DNA of 64,000 bases, taken from Cryptomeria japonica. Taxonomy: Eukaryota > Streptophyta > Pinopsida > Cupressales > Cupressaceae. Positions 36,361 through 48,804 of this stretch are shown here, piece by piece. The first letter of the stretch is position 1. Each line of letters starts with the position of its first letter. The translations under genes were made by a program, and so were the position numbers. Under the pieces are notes generated by a model, which worked only from the letters and a program-made list of their open reading frames with translations, was not told the DNA's origin and did no database searches. The DNA lies in assembly GCF_030272615.1 (NCBI RefSeq), contig NC_081406.1, forward strand, positions 172,988,861 through 173,052,860, read 5' to 3'.

Positions 36361-37800
36361 CTAGTTGGCTCTCGATTTGACGAGAGGAGGGGGGACTATG
36401 ATCAAAGGGTTTGCCTCCATTAGTGTGATGTTCTCCTTCTCAAGAGTATCGTTGCAAAGGGCATCCCTAGAGTCATCGGTAATGGGAGGTTTCGGTTGTA
36501 GTTTAACCTCAATAGGAGATTGCATACAAGAATAATTTTGTTGTATCGTAGCCGAGACATCACAGCTAATACCAGAGTGATCCAAGGAGAAGAATTTAGG
36601 ACAAATGTGCAATTGATCTTCCCTGTCAATCTTTTGAATCCAGATCTTTCCAGCCCCAATAATTCTGACTTCGTCAGGGATCTTGTTCACTTGATTCGTG
36701 CTAATACAAATTCTGAGAAAGCTTCACCGTAGTTTATCCTCTAAAATATCATTGGCCTATACAAAGGTACTAAGGTTTTTGCATATGTCCTTAATGAAAT
36801 CAATGTGCCAATAATCCAAGGGAAAATTATATAGTCTTATCCATACCTTGCTATCTGGCAAGACATATGTCCGGGGATTGAAATTGGGCTGCCAATCGAT
36901 GATGTGAACTTCAATGCCATCCAGGATATATGGACCTCTATTTTTAGCTTGCCATTGCTCTTTATTGTTGATAAATTCAATCATATAGAAATCATTCAGG
37001 AGAATATTAATATTAATATCATTTCCCCACTGCACTCTACACCAAGATTCAAAGTTGTCCTTACTTCGCTTTCCACCACCCCACTTGATAAAAAGGCAAG
37101 ACTTAAGCAAATTTGGCCGAGCATAATTAATTTTATTCTCATCCAGGAAGATAGTGGGTCTTGGGGTTTTACTTATCGGATTATGAAAACGGGGCCACTG
37201 TGAGAGGGAGCCTTCTCTTCGAAAGTTTGGGCGTCTTTCCTGATTTGGTCGAGGGTTCCGATAAATGGGACGGTAGTTAGATCTCCGAAACCTTGCTTGA
37301 TCCGCCTTAGAATTTCCTTACCTGGAGCGCCCATTCCATTTTTGGAAATTACTGTGATCAGTCTAGGGAGCCAAAAAAGAGTCGGTATGAGGGATATTTC
37401 TCTTGAGTGGCACATCGGAAGTGTTAGGTTTAGGTGGTGGATGCCAATTTCTGGGGCCCTCGAATACAGGATGGTTAGCCTTGCAGAACTAGCCATTGTT
37501 GTTCGAACTCAAACCATTCTCATTCCACTTGTGCAGGTCAATAAGGCACATATTACCACTTGAATAGGGATTTCCATGGTTTAACCATGGATTGAAATGT
37601 TTGGGGCCCTGAAACCTATCTATAACCCCCACATTGTCCAGTTCTTGGACCACTTGCATTCGACCAGTCTCAATGGGGAAAGCAATATCCGCTTCATCGC
37701 TCCAGGAACCAACCTTCATGGATTGGGAGCCAGAGTACCTTAGATTGGTGACCCTATTCTATTCGCCAACGCCGCTCCTGCTACCGTCCAGAGTTGCCAT
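36361..37800 (-). pseudogene. LINE ORF1, DUF4283-type nucleic-acid-binding protein
   Basis: It starts with ATG at 37800 (MATLDGSRSG) and soon meets a stop. Recognisable pieces are SWCRVQWGNDIN...FYMIEFINNKEQWQ, VLPDSKVWIRLYNFPLDYW and VRIIGAGKIWIQKIDREDQ, the pattern of the DUF4283 domain of plant L1 ORF1. A degenerate zinc-knuckle-like stretch (HICPKFFSLDHSGISC) follows. A Glu/Ser-rich tail (35868-36287) precedes ORF2. The protein normally coats LINE RNA. Several stops and frameshifts are present. Confidence 0.8.
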
Positions 37801-37823
37801 TTCGCTCCAAAATATTTTAATAA

Positions 37824-40064
37824 TACAATTTACTTATAAATTTTACTTTAATTTAAAGTAAATATAAAATTAAAAAATACATTTAAAAAAATATATAATT
37901 AATTTAATCAACACACCTAATTATAATTATATATATTAATTATACTTTTTTATTTTTTAATTATGTTTGTATTGATTTAGATACTTTTATTCATATTATA
38001 CCAATATCACCACACATTTGAATTTTCTCTCTCTGAAAGTGGACATTATTATAAGCAAGATGAGAAACGGTAGTAGTAACTCATAGAATGATAGAGCAAA
38101 TAGCTCACATGTGTAATTAGGGATTCATAATCATGTGTATTGAAATGTAATATAATTATTAAAGTGCATGAATGTATAAATTTTATAGCACATACTTAAA
38201 ATAAAATGAAAAATCATATATGCATCATAAAAAAAAAGTATCTTAGAAGGAGCCATACACAAAAGATCTTATAGGAAGTCAAAATAAAAATGCAATAATT
38301 GCATATGGCATCATCATGGAATAAAATGGAGTGATTGTTGAATATGATTAAGGCTCAATCAGGATGATTATATTTGATCTAAAAAGATTATAAAATAAAG
38401 AAAATAGATATATATTAAACCTTAATGATAAATTATCATTGGTATTGATTTGAATTTTTCAATTGTTCCCAATCAATCTACCTCTATTATAGAAAATTAA
38501 AAATTCAATTCAATTAATTAAAATTCGTAACTATTTTATCTAATAATAAGGGTCACTTCTACAAGTCACATAACTATCATTTTAACCCTTTTGCATGGAT
38601 TTGACCTATAAGTATAGATAATATTTTTCTTAAACCTTTGATCTAAATAATTTATTTTCATTCCCCTATAATATAAATAAAGCTTTAGTGTTTGCAAAGG
38701 ATTTTAAAAATGAATAGGAATATCCTCAATTCTATGTATATATCAAGGCTCTAAACATAATATGGTGAATTACATGCACATTACATGAAGCTTTTGTGAT
38801 AGGGACTAGATGTGTAGTAAAAATATTTGTTTAATGTTATGTTTTAAATTAGCATAATTGAGATTCATTAATAAAGAATTTAAGTTGAATGATTGGCATT
38901 ACGATTTATTGAAACTTATCATATTCAATTAAGGTTTGTTTACATATTGGTGTCATGTTAATGTTAGATATTATCAAATTGTGAAAAAGATCTTGAAAAT
39001 GAAAATTTGAAATTTAATTGATGACTAGAGATGATAGATGAATGAAATTTGAACTTTGTAGAATTTAGGAATGAATTGTTACTGTATGAGGGGAAATGCA
39101 GTGACGAAAATGAATAACTCAAATCCAGAATACCCACACACCAATGAGAATCTTGGTGCAAGTATATGAACTAATTCAATCAATTCAACTTCCCAAGGGG
39201 TGTCCCATTGTTCTCTATCTCACAGGATCCCTAAAGTCAATGTTTTTCTCTCAGAACACTTAACAAAGTGACCTAGGAATGACAACTCCAAGAACGAGTG
39301 ATGTTTGATTTATATGCATGGATGCATTCTAAGATGTATAATATTGAAACTATGATGATTAAGCTAGCATAAAGATGACTGTATGATAAAATATTAGCAA
39401 ATTATCCTAGCAAATGATATATTATCTTAACATGAATATTCTATGATGTATTTAAAATGCTTCTAAATGCTACTATGATAATTTAACAAAGAGAGGCTAA
39501 ATGTTTAGTAATTTAGGCTATAATGTAGATGCATGAAAACTTGGAGATTATTAAAATAAGGAATGAGAGTTCTATTTATAGGTAAAATAGGGCAATGGAT
39601 GGTCAAGATTGGATAATCTTAACAAGGGTCGGGATTAAAAGTTAATCAATCCATGCTTACAATTCTCACCAATGAAATGGTGACAATTGTCAACAAGAGG
39701 TTGCTTGAGAGGATATGTAAGAAGCATTAAATGCTTGGGAAGACATGAAGGTTACCCTAGGAGGTAAGGGTCAAGGTTAGGTTAGGGTTATCCATTGGAT
39801 AAAGCTTTTACCCAAGGGGTAAACTCTTGTGTAAGGGTTAAAGGGATAACCAAGGTTAAAGTCATGAATGGTTGATGAGACCCTTGGGTTAGATGAGGGT
39901 TAAGTTAGAGAAAAAGTCTCTAATCATGCAAGAAGGTTGAGTTAACCATTAATGGTTAGGAAGAATTTGAGGGTTAACTTGTTGAAGACATAAAGCCTTT
40001 AATGCATTTCAAAGACTTTGGAGGCTTTGAGAAGTGACTTCTCTTTGAAGACATAAAGCCTTTA
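37824..40064. other. AT-rich region without a recognisable gene
   Basis: The first 100 bases resume the AT-rich tandem repeat cut by the LINE. The remainder has no supported ORF. A 21-bp sequence GAAGACATAAAGCCTTTAATG is repeated at about 39984 and 40049, just before the CACTA-derived coding region. Confidence 0.5.
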
Positions 40065-41886
40065 ATGGTTTTCGAAGTGGATGAACATGGAGGTGTGAAT
40101 ATTGAAGCTGAAGATAATGATCCCATGGAAGATGGCGATCACAAGCCACAAAACACAATTGAAGATGATGGTACAAATACATGGATCCATGACACATTTA
40201 GTACTCGCGCAGCTGATCATGATGATGAAGATGACCTTGATGTTGTTCATGATGTCCCTCTACATAAACAATCTCATATCAAAGAAAAGTGAATTTGGGC
40301 CAGGGATGAAAACGCATGATTGGCATACCTTCATTAGGGTAATTCATGTTCTTGTGTTTTTACTATATATTTAAGTACCGTGCATGTACTTTTCATTGTA
40401 TTATGTTAGAAAAAAATGAAAAGATAATTTTATAATTATTGCACTATGTTCTACCTCTATCTCTCCTAGACGACTTCGACAATAATGTCAAGCAAGTCAT
40501 ATATGATCTTGGAAAATACACAAGGTAAGTAGTGATATTTGTTTAGTTTGTTGTATAGATATTATATTTGTGATTTGTTTTACTTGTTATGTAATATATT
40601 TTTCTGCGTCTTGAATATCTTGTAGGTGGTTGTCATGTAAAGAAATTCATAAAGAAGATATAAAATATTGGAAGAGAAAAATTCCCCATCTAATGTGTGA
40701 AATGCAAAAGTGTCTACCCTCAGCTTTTTCCAATGCACAAGAACACTACCTCATACACCAAGTTGAGGAGATTGAATTGTGTGGGCCTGTACACACTAGG
40801 TCAATGTGGATGGTTGAGAGACACTTGAAATTTTTGAAGGCTTTGGTTTGACAAAGAGCACATCCTGAGGGTTCTATGGTGGAGGGATATATGGTATACC
40901 AAACTATGGTGTACATTTCTGAATATCTTCCTAAGTTGCAGCAAATATCCACATGGATCGCATTTGGGATCCCAACACCATTAACAAATTCGAAGGGGAG
41001 TACTTGACGAGGAAAGGTAGATTGAGGAAAGTGAGAGGTAATTATAAGATGTTATTGTAGTTAATTAATTCTTAATCTTCAAAATAAATTGGTTGTAAGA
41101 CATCTATTTATTTTTTGTACAGTTGGTCGAGAGTGGGATGGACTACATTTGTATATTGCAAACAATCTTGATTGGATGATGGTATGGATTGAGCGTTGTC
41201 AACATTCTGGTCGCACATTAACATGGGAAGGTCTGGCTTGATTGGTTAAAGAAGCTCATCGTAATGGAGATTCCAATGTTACGCAAAGGGAAATTGATTT
41301 AGAATATGGTTTAAGAGATAAACAGGTACGTATACATTTATTAATCACCCATATGTTTATCAACTCACAATGCCATAAATTTTACACGTTTGACATATCA
41401 CAGGTCAAACACCACAACGGTATGTGCTGCAATGGTCATAAATTTCGCATTAAAAAGTTGGATGACAGAAAGAAAACTTGTGATTCTGGTATGACTGTAG
41501 TCTTTGAGGTGACAAATACTTTATCGATAAATGACATACATCCTCAAGAATCTCAAAATAGATACTATGACATTTTGGATGATATACTTGAGTGCAACAT
41601 TAATTTCCTTCAAATTAGTTTTATTCGTTGTCAAATGGTAAAGGCCACGATTGAATAAAAATGATCCTGATAGAACTGTTATTGAACATGATAATGGTTT
41701 TACAATGGTTAATACAAGGTCGTTTGAACCAGTTGGGGATGAGCCCTATGTTCTTCCAAGCCAATGTGAGAAGGTATTTTACTCAAAGGTTCCACATAAA
41801 CCGGGTTGGTCATTTGTTGTTAGACATGATCCAAGAGGAAGGCCGATAAAGTATAATATGATGGAAGAAGAAAATATCGAAGAAGT
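40065..41886 (+). pseudogene. CACTA (En/Spm) transposase, C-terminal half (TNP2-type; DUF4218 and DUF4216)
   Basis: Exon-like blocks with matching splice signals are 40065-40338, 40470-40524, 40626-about 41035, 41123-41325 and 41404-about 41886. GMKTHDWHTFI is the end of the TNP2 catalytic region. HQVEEIELCGPVHTRSMWM and QRAHPEGSMVEGYMV are DUF4218. NGHKFRIKKLDDRK, GMTVVFEVTNT and YVLPSQCEKVFYSKV with PGWSFVVR are DUF4216. The upstream catalytic half is not visible, so the gene is truncated. Breaks include a frameshift near 40285, a TGA after KALV, and TGA 41238-41240. The protein would cut the element at its CACTA ends. Confidence 0.82.
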
Positions 41887-41955
41887 AGAAGATGAAGTAG
41901 ATGATGATCACGATTGCCAGTTTCTCGATGATGATGAAGAAGAAGCTGATGATGA

Positions 41956-41989
<34 letters not shown>

Positions 41990-42190
41990 GGTGGTGGTGG
42001 TGGTGGTGATGATGATGATGATGATGGTGATGGTGATGGTGATGGTGATGGTGATGGTGATGGTGATGATGGTGATGACGATGACGAAGACGATGATGAT
42101 GATGATGATGATGATGATGACGATGACGATGACGATGACGATGATGATGACGATGATGATGATGGCGATGATGATTATGATGTTCATGAT
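41887..42190 (+). repeat. (GAT)n/(GGT)n trinucleotide array encoding poly-Asp and poly-Gly
   Basis: GAT, GAC and GGT units extend the DUF4216 reading frame into long Asp and Gly runs before DVHDDELN. In other frames this gives poly-Met/Val and, on the minus strand, poly-Ile ORFs, which are artefacts. A shorter acidic tail (EEVEDEVDDDHD) before the array was the likely seed. Confidence 0.95.
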
Positions 42191-43315
42191 GATGAATTAA
42201 ATGTACGAGGTATGCGATTAGTATATTATCTATTTAATATTGATTTCTTGATAGAATTTGTTTTTACTTATATGGTTACATAATTAATTCATCATGTTTT
42301 AAATTGTAATGCCATTACATAATTAATTCATGATGCACCTTTTAATATGGAGATGGAGATGGAGAGTGTGATTATTTATGTGACATTTTTAAAACTTGGT
42401 GTTTATCTATGGAATTTGGATTCTTTATTAGCTATGTGATGGATGTTGATTTAAAATACATATGTGATGGATTACATGTTTATGATAATACATGTGACAT
42501 TTTTTGAACTTTGTATTTATTTATAGAATGTGGATTGTTTATTACCTATGTGATGGATGGTGATTTATGATACATATGTGATGGATTACATGTTCATGAT
42601 GACACATATCTAATGCTAATTATGATGCTCAATTACATATATGATGATACATCATGTGATGCTTATGATACATATGTATTTATTGTTTATCAACTTACAA
42701 ATGTAATGCTTATGATGCTCAATTAATGGTGTTGATTTCATGTATAGTCCCTGTGTGATGTTGTCACCCTTGGTCGGAACAGGTCGTTGACTATAGACAC
42801 CGTAAACCATTTAGTTGAGGATCCTGCATAGTCTACATAAAGTAAAGGTAAGGAATTAAAAAATTTACAATGATTTTGATGACAACATATTTTTATTATT
42901 TAATACTCTTTTTGTCTACAAAGTTCATGTTGTGTACTGTGTAATTTTTAGCTAACATAAGATAATTGAATTACATGTGCAGGAACCTGAACCCCTTTGA
43001 CGAGGATCCTGCACAGTCTCATGGATGGATAGGTATAACTAGTCAATACACCTTATAGAAATAGTTTATTTTTAAAAAAATACTTGGAAAACAAACTTCC
43101 TCAATTTTTTAAACATCGACATTAGCAACAAATCTAATACAGTTATCAACGTGCTTGAGGCCTCAATTGGAATTATTCAAATTTTAATCCCAACATCAAC
43201 TTTAGGGCCAAATTCTTCATCAACATTACCCTCATTTGCAAAATTTCTCTGTCATTACCAACTAACTCTCTCATTTGATGGAGTGTAGGTACCCCCAAAT
43301 AGGTATTTGTAAGAT
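42191..43315. other. Spacer between the two CACTA-region genes
   Basis: AT-rich DNA with repeated ATGTGATGGAT(T/G)... and CATGATGATAC-like words (42330-42700), a degenerate tandem region. Two short exon-like pieces near 42750-42830 and 42984-43034 share GAGGATCCTGCA(T/C)AGTCT and may be leader exons of the downstream gene. No ORF of note. Confidence 0.4.
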
Positions 43316-44059
43316 GTGTCTTCCTCAAGTGAGGGAAATACAGAAATAGAAAATGAAAGTGAGACATGTAGTAGGTCTACAATAGGGAGATCAACTAGAG
43401 GTCAAAAGATTAGAAAAAAATTCAATAAATGCATGAAATTTTTCCTTGATCAAGGGGGGTCATGTTCTTATGATGATGAGACCAAAGGCGACATTGAGGT
43501 GCCATTGAGGTACAAACATCTACAGAAACAATGGGTACTCAAGGAACTTCCTCTATTAAACACCAATTTTTGTGTTAACGATAAGATATATCGCATATCA
43601 CCTTCGTCGTTACATGGTTTCGACATATTTTCCATGGACGACATAAAGGTCTCTTACAACAAAGTTGTTGAATTGATGGAGTTTGTCAGACCTTGTTACA
43701 ATTACAATAATTAGATGGAAATTGTTCGATATAAAAAAAGTATGCGTAGGTATGCATTGTCAACAAATTATATACGACAAAAAGATAATGATCAAAGTAA
43801 ACAAGTGGCTATATACATTGATGGTCGGCCAAACGAAACAAAGAATAATGTAGGTTTTATAAATAGTACACGACTTGGGTCAACTAATAAACAACCCAAT
43901 TGCATATTTGAGGCACGCAAGGGAAATCATGTATTCGTATGTGTGATAAAATCAATAAGTGTAGGGGAAGATCTTCTAATCTATTATAGTTTTAATCGTA
44001 TAGATAGAAACAAAATTAATATCATGGGGGTGGTACGTACTATATACCATTTAAATTAA
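43316..44059 (+). pseudogene. SET-like domain protein fragment, one in-frame stop
   Basis: Two same-frame ORFs (43316-43714 and 43715-44059) are separated only by TAG at 43712-43714, at a position reading YNYNN-stop-MEIVRYKK. After a Ser/Glu/Arg-rich start, SSLHGFDIFSMDDIK resembles the G-x-G entry strand of SET domains. IYIDGRPNETKNNVGFINST, followed about ten residues later by QPNC, matches the FINHSCxPNC region in a variant form. VFVCVIKSISVGEDLLIYY matches the closing strand with the catalytic tyrosine region. SET domains methylate lysines, mainly on histones. The canonical NHSC motif is altered, so activity is uncertain. It lies between CACTA transposase domains and a second CACTA-like gene and may be a first part of that gene. 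Confidence 0.6.
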
Positions 44060-44165
44060 CCAACCTCCAATTAATGACTCCAATATACCATTTTATTATG
44101 AAGTTTTTTTTCTAAGTCTATTGGTTTAATTTCGCTCACGTTTTTTATATTTTTTCTTTGTCACA

Positions 44166-46500
44166 GGGCGATATGGATCCATCACATAGCGCAGATAGGG
44201 ATGTAGGTTGCGACACTTCTATCGAGCAGGTAAACCTTATTGTAATTGTACAAATTAGATAGAAGCAAACTGTTACATTATTATGTTCTTTTTTTGAGTG
44301 TTTTAGATTAATTTTGTAATTGTTAATGATATTCTTGGCACAGACATATGTTTGGGGAAAGGGAAAGGGAGCTGGAGTACCTGAGCACCTCTCTAGGGAT
44401 GTGGACTCAACAAGATTAAGCGATGATGACCTTGAAAATTCCACACACCCTATGGAATTCATAAAAAAAGACTTAGAAAAATTAGTAAAGAGATTGTTGC
44501 TTTGGCATCCATGTATCCTATGATTGATAAGATACGAGAGAGGGTGCAAGTATTGATTCAGACAGCAGAAAACTTGCAAGTAAGCAGTAATGAAAGCTTT
44601 AATTATAACAAAAGTTCAATAATGGTTTATATTTCACTCTCTTTTATGTCAATAACTAAAATATGTATGTGTTGTTTTTACAGCAATTTCTGCGCCCTCA
44701 TGAAAATGGTGACCATGATCAGGGTATTGCAGGTACTTCAGGTGATGACGATTTTCTTGGATTATCGCTTGCTTGGTTTATCACTTTGAGTACCCAAAAC
44801 ACAGCATACTTGATATTGTCAATGCTCATAATAAAGGTACATCCTTGTTTACAATTCTTACACTTTTCATATATTTAATGTATTATTCTTCAGGTGTTGT
44901 CAATGTTCCTGTGCAAATGTCATCGCTGCGTCATCAGAGGTAGCCCCACATGTATTGCCGACTGTAATGTCGGCAATACGTAGCATGCAGACATCTTCTA
45001 CTGCATGTCATATTGGCCTGCCCACTGTTGGTAGGTCCCTCTTTTTCTCTATCTTCTGTTATGTGTTTATTTCCCTTCAAGCATTCTTTCTTGGGGGCAT
45101 TTCATAGTGGATTCATTTTCTGCAGCAGGAGATGCACATGAGGATGCACCAAAGGTGACTATTACTGATAACATACCATCATTTCCTGGATCTTCTTGTA
45201 TTGCTAATACGGGAACGTTGCAGGCCACATTGGTGGTGAGCGATCAAGAAATGATTCCCTTAAAGATACAGAAGGTTCCAGGTACTTTAAAATTATTATT
45301 ATATATAGTCTAATTGTAATTTACTTTATGATCACTCATTTTGGACTAATGATCCCATGAATTTTTTGCAGGAAAATGATATTTTCTATAAACATCTTAG
45401 TGACATTGCATTGCATATATTTGGGCCCACCATATGTAAAAAGTGGTACATCATATGTGAACTAACCCTAATCCACTATTTTGATTTCATATCATTGCTA
45501 AAAGAGTTTTCCTTTGATCCATTTCTTGAACTATAATAAATGTAGCTTCAGTTCATTTATGAATCTAACAGGTTTGTTTTTGCTTTAAAAGGTGGAATAA
45601 CCAAGAAAAAAGGTTAAAAGATGAATTGACAAACCAAATGGTTGAGTGGTTTGGAAATTACACCTTTGACAAAACCAAGCTCCTTGAAAAAGCTGACACA
45701 TATCTAAAGTATGTGAGGGACCAATACAAGACCCATTTAGAGAAGAACCTAAAGTACGAGTGTCCCCCTATGATTCCAAAGAGGGAGTGGAAGGACCTGA
45801 TTTTGGATGCCAAGGAGAGAATTTAAAGTAAAAAAAGAAATACACCACCAGACGCCAAAAGAAGACACGTGATACTATTATGAATGTAATTATGTACTAA
45901 TTAATTACTTTGTATATTTATATAATCTAACATATTTCAAACTTTTTATAGACTGAGTGACACGTCAAAGGCAACCAAGGCAAGACAAGAAAAGAACGTG
46001 CAACACAAACTCGACTCTGGTGGTTATATGAAACTTGTTACACGGGTTGTAAGTATCTCATGTAAATGAAATATTGCATCAAAATATTAATAAATTTCAA
46101 ATGATTTTTTTTTTAATCAAACAATGCAAGCAAAATAAAGGATACCAAGCAAAAATGTAGGGCTCTGAATTCAATAGAGCGCCCACAGAAGATGACAAGA
46201 GAATTGCCTACTAGCAAGGCTATACACTCGTGGTTGATCGACTACAAGAATTGAGTGGGCATACACAATATTTGAGTGCATCAGTCATATAGGTAAATAT
46301 GCTAAATGGAAATTATTTCAAATTGAATACTTAACCAATAATCTAATTTGTGTTGAGTTCCAACATAAAGTGACTATATTTGTTTTAAATAAGCAAGCAA
46401 TGATAACAATGTGCATGACAGTGGAATACAGCCTGCTAATCATGAAACACCACCTGCACATGAAGGTTCAGATGTGCATCCCAGTAGTGGAAGTATTCAT
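44166..46500 (+). pseudogene. Multi-exon second gene of the CACTA region (TNPA/Transposase_24-like), 5' part
   Basis: Open segments bounded by AG and GT signals include 44166-44230, 44343-44520, 44684-44731, about 44895-45030, 45123-45281, 45592-45826 and 45953-46048. RWNNQEKRLKDELTNQMVEW, ADTYLKYVRDQYKTHLEKN and PPMIPKREWKDLILDAKER, then KATKARQEKNVQHKLDSGGY, resemble the conserved Ptta/En/Spm (Transposase_24) region of the second CACTA gene, which binds element ends. Low-complexity segments link the blocks. Stops such as TAA 45824-45826 break it. Exons continue beyond element A, at 53262-53743. Confidence 0.5.
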
Positions 46501-46532
46501 TTGCTATTCAAATTTAATTATGTAGTTATTAA

Positions 46533-47315
46533 TGTTGGTAAATGCACACTCCAATGAGAAATTGTAGGTGATTGAAGGTTTTGTCATTGATGACAACCTT
46601 GCAATCATATGATACCGGCAAGACAGAATACTGACACCAGCAATGACAAACTCTACACTGGCACATAGAACGCCAGCAGTGAAAGGAAAGACATCGACAT
46701 GTTGGCGGACAAGAATTTTGTTTAAAATGTATTTGGTAATTAATTGTAAAATCATTGTAAACCGACATGGCGAGTTGTAATATGACTCATATATGTATGA
46801 GATCATTGTATATCATTTTGTAATAAGGAGATAGGCAAAAATAATGCAAACCAAATGTGCGAATTATCGGTTAAGGGTTTATGTATGTAGCAAAGCTTAA
46901 ACCGGTACTGGATCTGGCATAACAGATGCTAATTTGAAGCAGTACAAGACATTGGATTAATATAATCCATTTTTGTAAGTCAGTGTGACTTCTTTTGTAA
47001 TTGAGCACTGAGCTCTACACACTTGGCCTTCCTGCACATGCCCCTATTGTAAGAGTAATATTCCCTTATTGGCCAGTAAGCAAATATTGTGGGTCACAAA
47101 TCCCATCGAGGTTTTTCCCACATCGGGTTTCCTCGTTAAAATATTGTGTTATGGTGTTCTTCTTATGTGGTTGTTGTTATTCTTGTTTATTGCATTATTT
47201 TTGGTTTACCAGTACATAGTTTTAACATGCTTTTCATGTTTTAAATCAAGTAAATCCACACACCGGTTAGATACTGATTCACCCCCCCCTCTCACTATCT
47301 TTGGGAATCCTAACA
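46533..47315 (+). repeat. 5' LTR of element A
   Basis: 783 bp, TG...CA. It contains GGCCAGTAAG...ATTGTGGGTCACAAATCCCA and ends with a C-rich tract and TCTTTGGGAATCCTAACA, shared with the element B LTRs. It has one copy of the unit that is tandemly repeated in B. Confidence 0.92.
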
Positions 47316-47317
47316 AT

Positions 47318-47329
47318 TGGTATCAAAGC
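47318..47329 (+). promoter_or_regulatory. Primer-binding site of element A
   Basis: TGGTATCAAAGC starts two bases after the LTR. It matches the initiator tRNA-Met primer site (TGGTATCAGAGC) with one change. Confidence 0.88.
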
Positions 47330-47386
47330 CTGGTCCTCTATTTTCAGAAGCATAACAACTTGAGGAATATCTTGTCACCGGTAGAG

Positions 47387-48499
47387 ATAGAAAACTTGAG
47401 AAAGCAATTGGAAACAACTCTTTCAGACTATGATGCAGAAAAAGTGAAGAATATCAAACTTGAAGATGATCTAAAGGTTGCTTAGGATTTTATTCAAGCA
47501 CTTCAAGAAAATCTTACCATTGCAAGAAACAAGAGAAGAGAACTTTGTGAAAAGATGCAGAATGAGAATGATGCAAATGAAACTCTTAATGATCTGGTAA
47601 ACAAGCTAAGACAAGAGATCGGTACAACAAAGAATGAGATGCAGGATATGACTATGAGATTTTATAAAGAAATTGAAGATAGAAAGAAGAATGAAGAAGA
47701 CTTAGTTAGAAGACTAAATGATCCTGGAAATGAAAACACAAGACTCAGTCATGAAAATGATATGTTGAAGACAGATCTAATGCATACACAAAATGACGGA
47801 ACTGAACTCATGAGATAGAAAGGAATCTTGGAGAACGAACTGATTGTTGTAAATCATCACAAGGAGAAATCCAAGAAAAGTTTAGAAGAATTTGGTGACA
47901 TGCTGAAGAATCAGAAACCAAATGGTGATACAAATGGCCTTGGGTTTGAAATTGGTGAAAGCTTTGGTACTGCAAACAATCATGATCATAACAAATTGGT
48001 AAGACAACCTACTGCTTATAAATTTAATGGCAAATGCTTTAACTGTAACAAGTATGGTCATAGAGCAAATCAGTGTAGATTTAGATATTATCAGAACACT
48101 AATACACCCATCGGTCAATGTTCTAAATGCAACAAAGTTGGTAATAATTTAGAAAATTGCAGAATGAATGTGAAATGTTATGTTTGTGGAAGATTTGGGC
48201 ACTTATCTAATCAATGCAGAACACATATCGACATAGGATATGGGAAATCTATCCAGAAGAACAATGTGACTTGTTATGCTTGTAACAAGATTGGACATAT
48301 TGCAAAATTTTGTAGAAGCAAGTCCTCATCGACAAATAACAAAGGTCCTAGTTTAAAAGGTAAAGAAAAAATTGAAGAGGTAAAGAAAGAATTTTGAAAA
48401 GAATGGATCAGAAAGTCAGATCATAATATTGATGGGAGTACTCGTCCACTGGCAGAACAAAGTAACATTCCACCGGCAGGAGACTCTTCATCTAACTGA
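47387..48499 (+). pseudogene. Element A ORF1: Gag-like protein with coiled coil and four zinc knuckles
   Basis: A single frame of 371 codons aligns throughout with element B ORF1. The start codon is lost (ATA at 47387 where B has ATG). Stops are at 47483 (TAG where B has CAG), 47816 (TAG where B has CAA) and 48395 (TGA where B has TCA). The first half is a Glu/Lys/Asn-rich coiled coil. The second has CFNCNKYGHRANQC, CSKCNKVGNNLENC (His replaced by Asn), CYVCGRFGHLSNQC and CYACNKIGHIAKFC. Zinc knuckles bind element RNA in Gag proteins. The usual Copia Gag (UBN2) domain is not visible. It also lacks the downstream protease. Confidence 0.85.
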
Positions 48500-48804
48500 A
48501 GAAAATTATTTTGGGGGTTTAGCAACAAAATAAAAAACATGCTATTATTCCCTTAGTTGATGGTAAGAAGTTGAAATTACTTCTATACCGGTAGATGAGT
48601 TAAGTTGTGACTTAACCGGCAAGCATTAAATGTGGTAGTTGGTGAAAATAACATTATAAAGCAAATGTTTTGGCTCCTTTTTCATTCAGCGAACATTCAA
48701 ATCCTCGAGAGCACGAAAATTCCCGAGCAAAGGTATTCCAAGTGAAGAAGTGAAGCAATCCATCAAATCATTCATCCTTAAGGCAGATTGTGGTATTTAT
48801 AGCT

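Larger units (their letters stand above)
30202..37812 (-). mobile_element. L1-type LINE, long but degenerate, minus strand
   Basis: The order on the minus strand is ORF1 (DUF4283-like), ORF2 with apurinic endonuclease, reverse transcriptase, zinc-finger region and RNase H, then an extended 3' region and a short tail. The 3' end (minus strand TACAAGGGTTTTGCCCC...) is about 30202-30236. Both flanks belong to the same AT-rich tandem repeat. TATTTT(T)AATAA at 30190-30201 and 37813-37823 may be the target-site duplication with one indel, though AT-richness makes chance possible. The 7.6-kb length suggests a nearly full-length insertion. Confidence 0.88.

Noticed and set aside
41810-42200. Poly-Ile and poly-Met/Val ORFs
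   Set aside because: Shadow frames of the GAT/GGT array.
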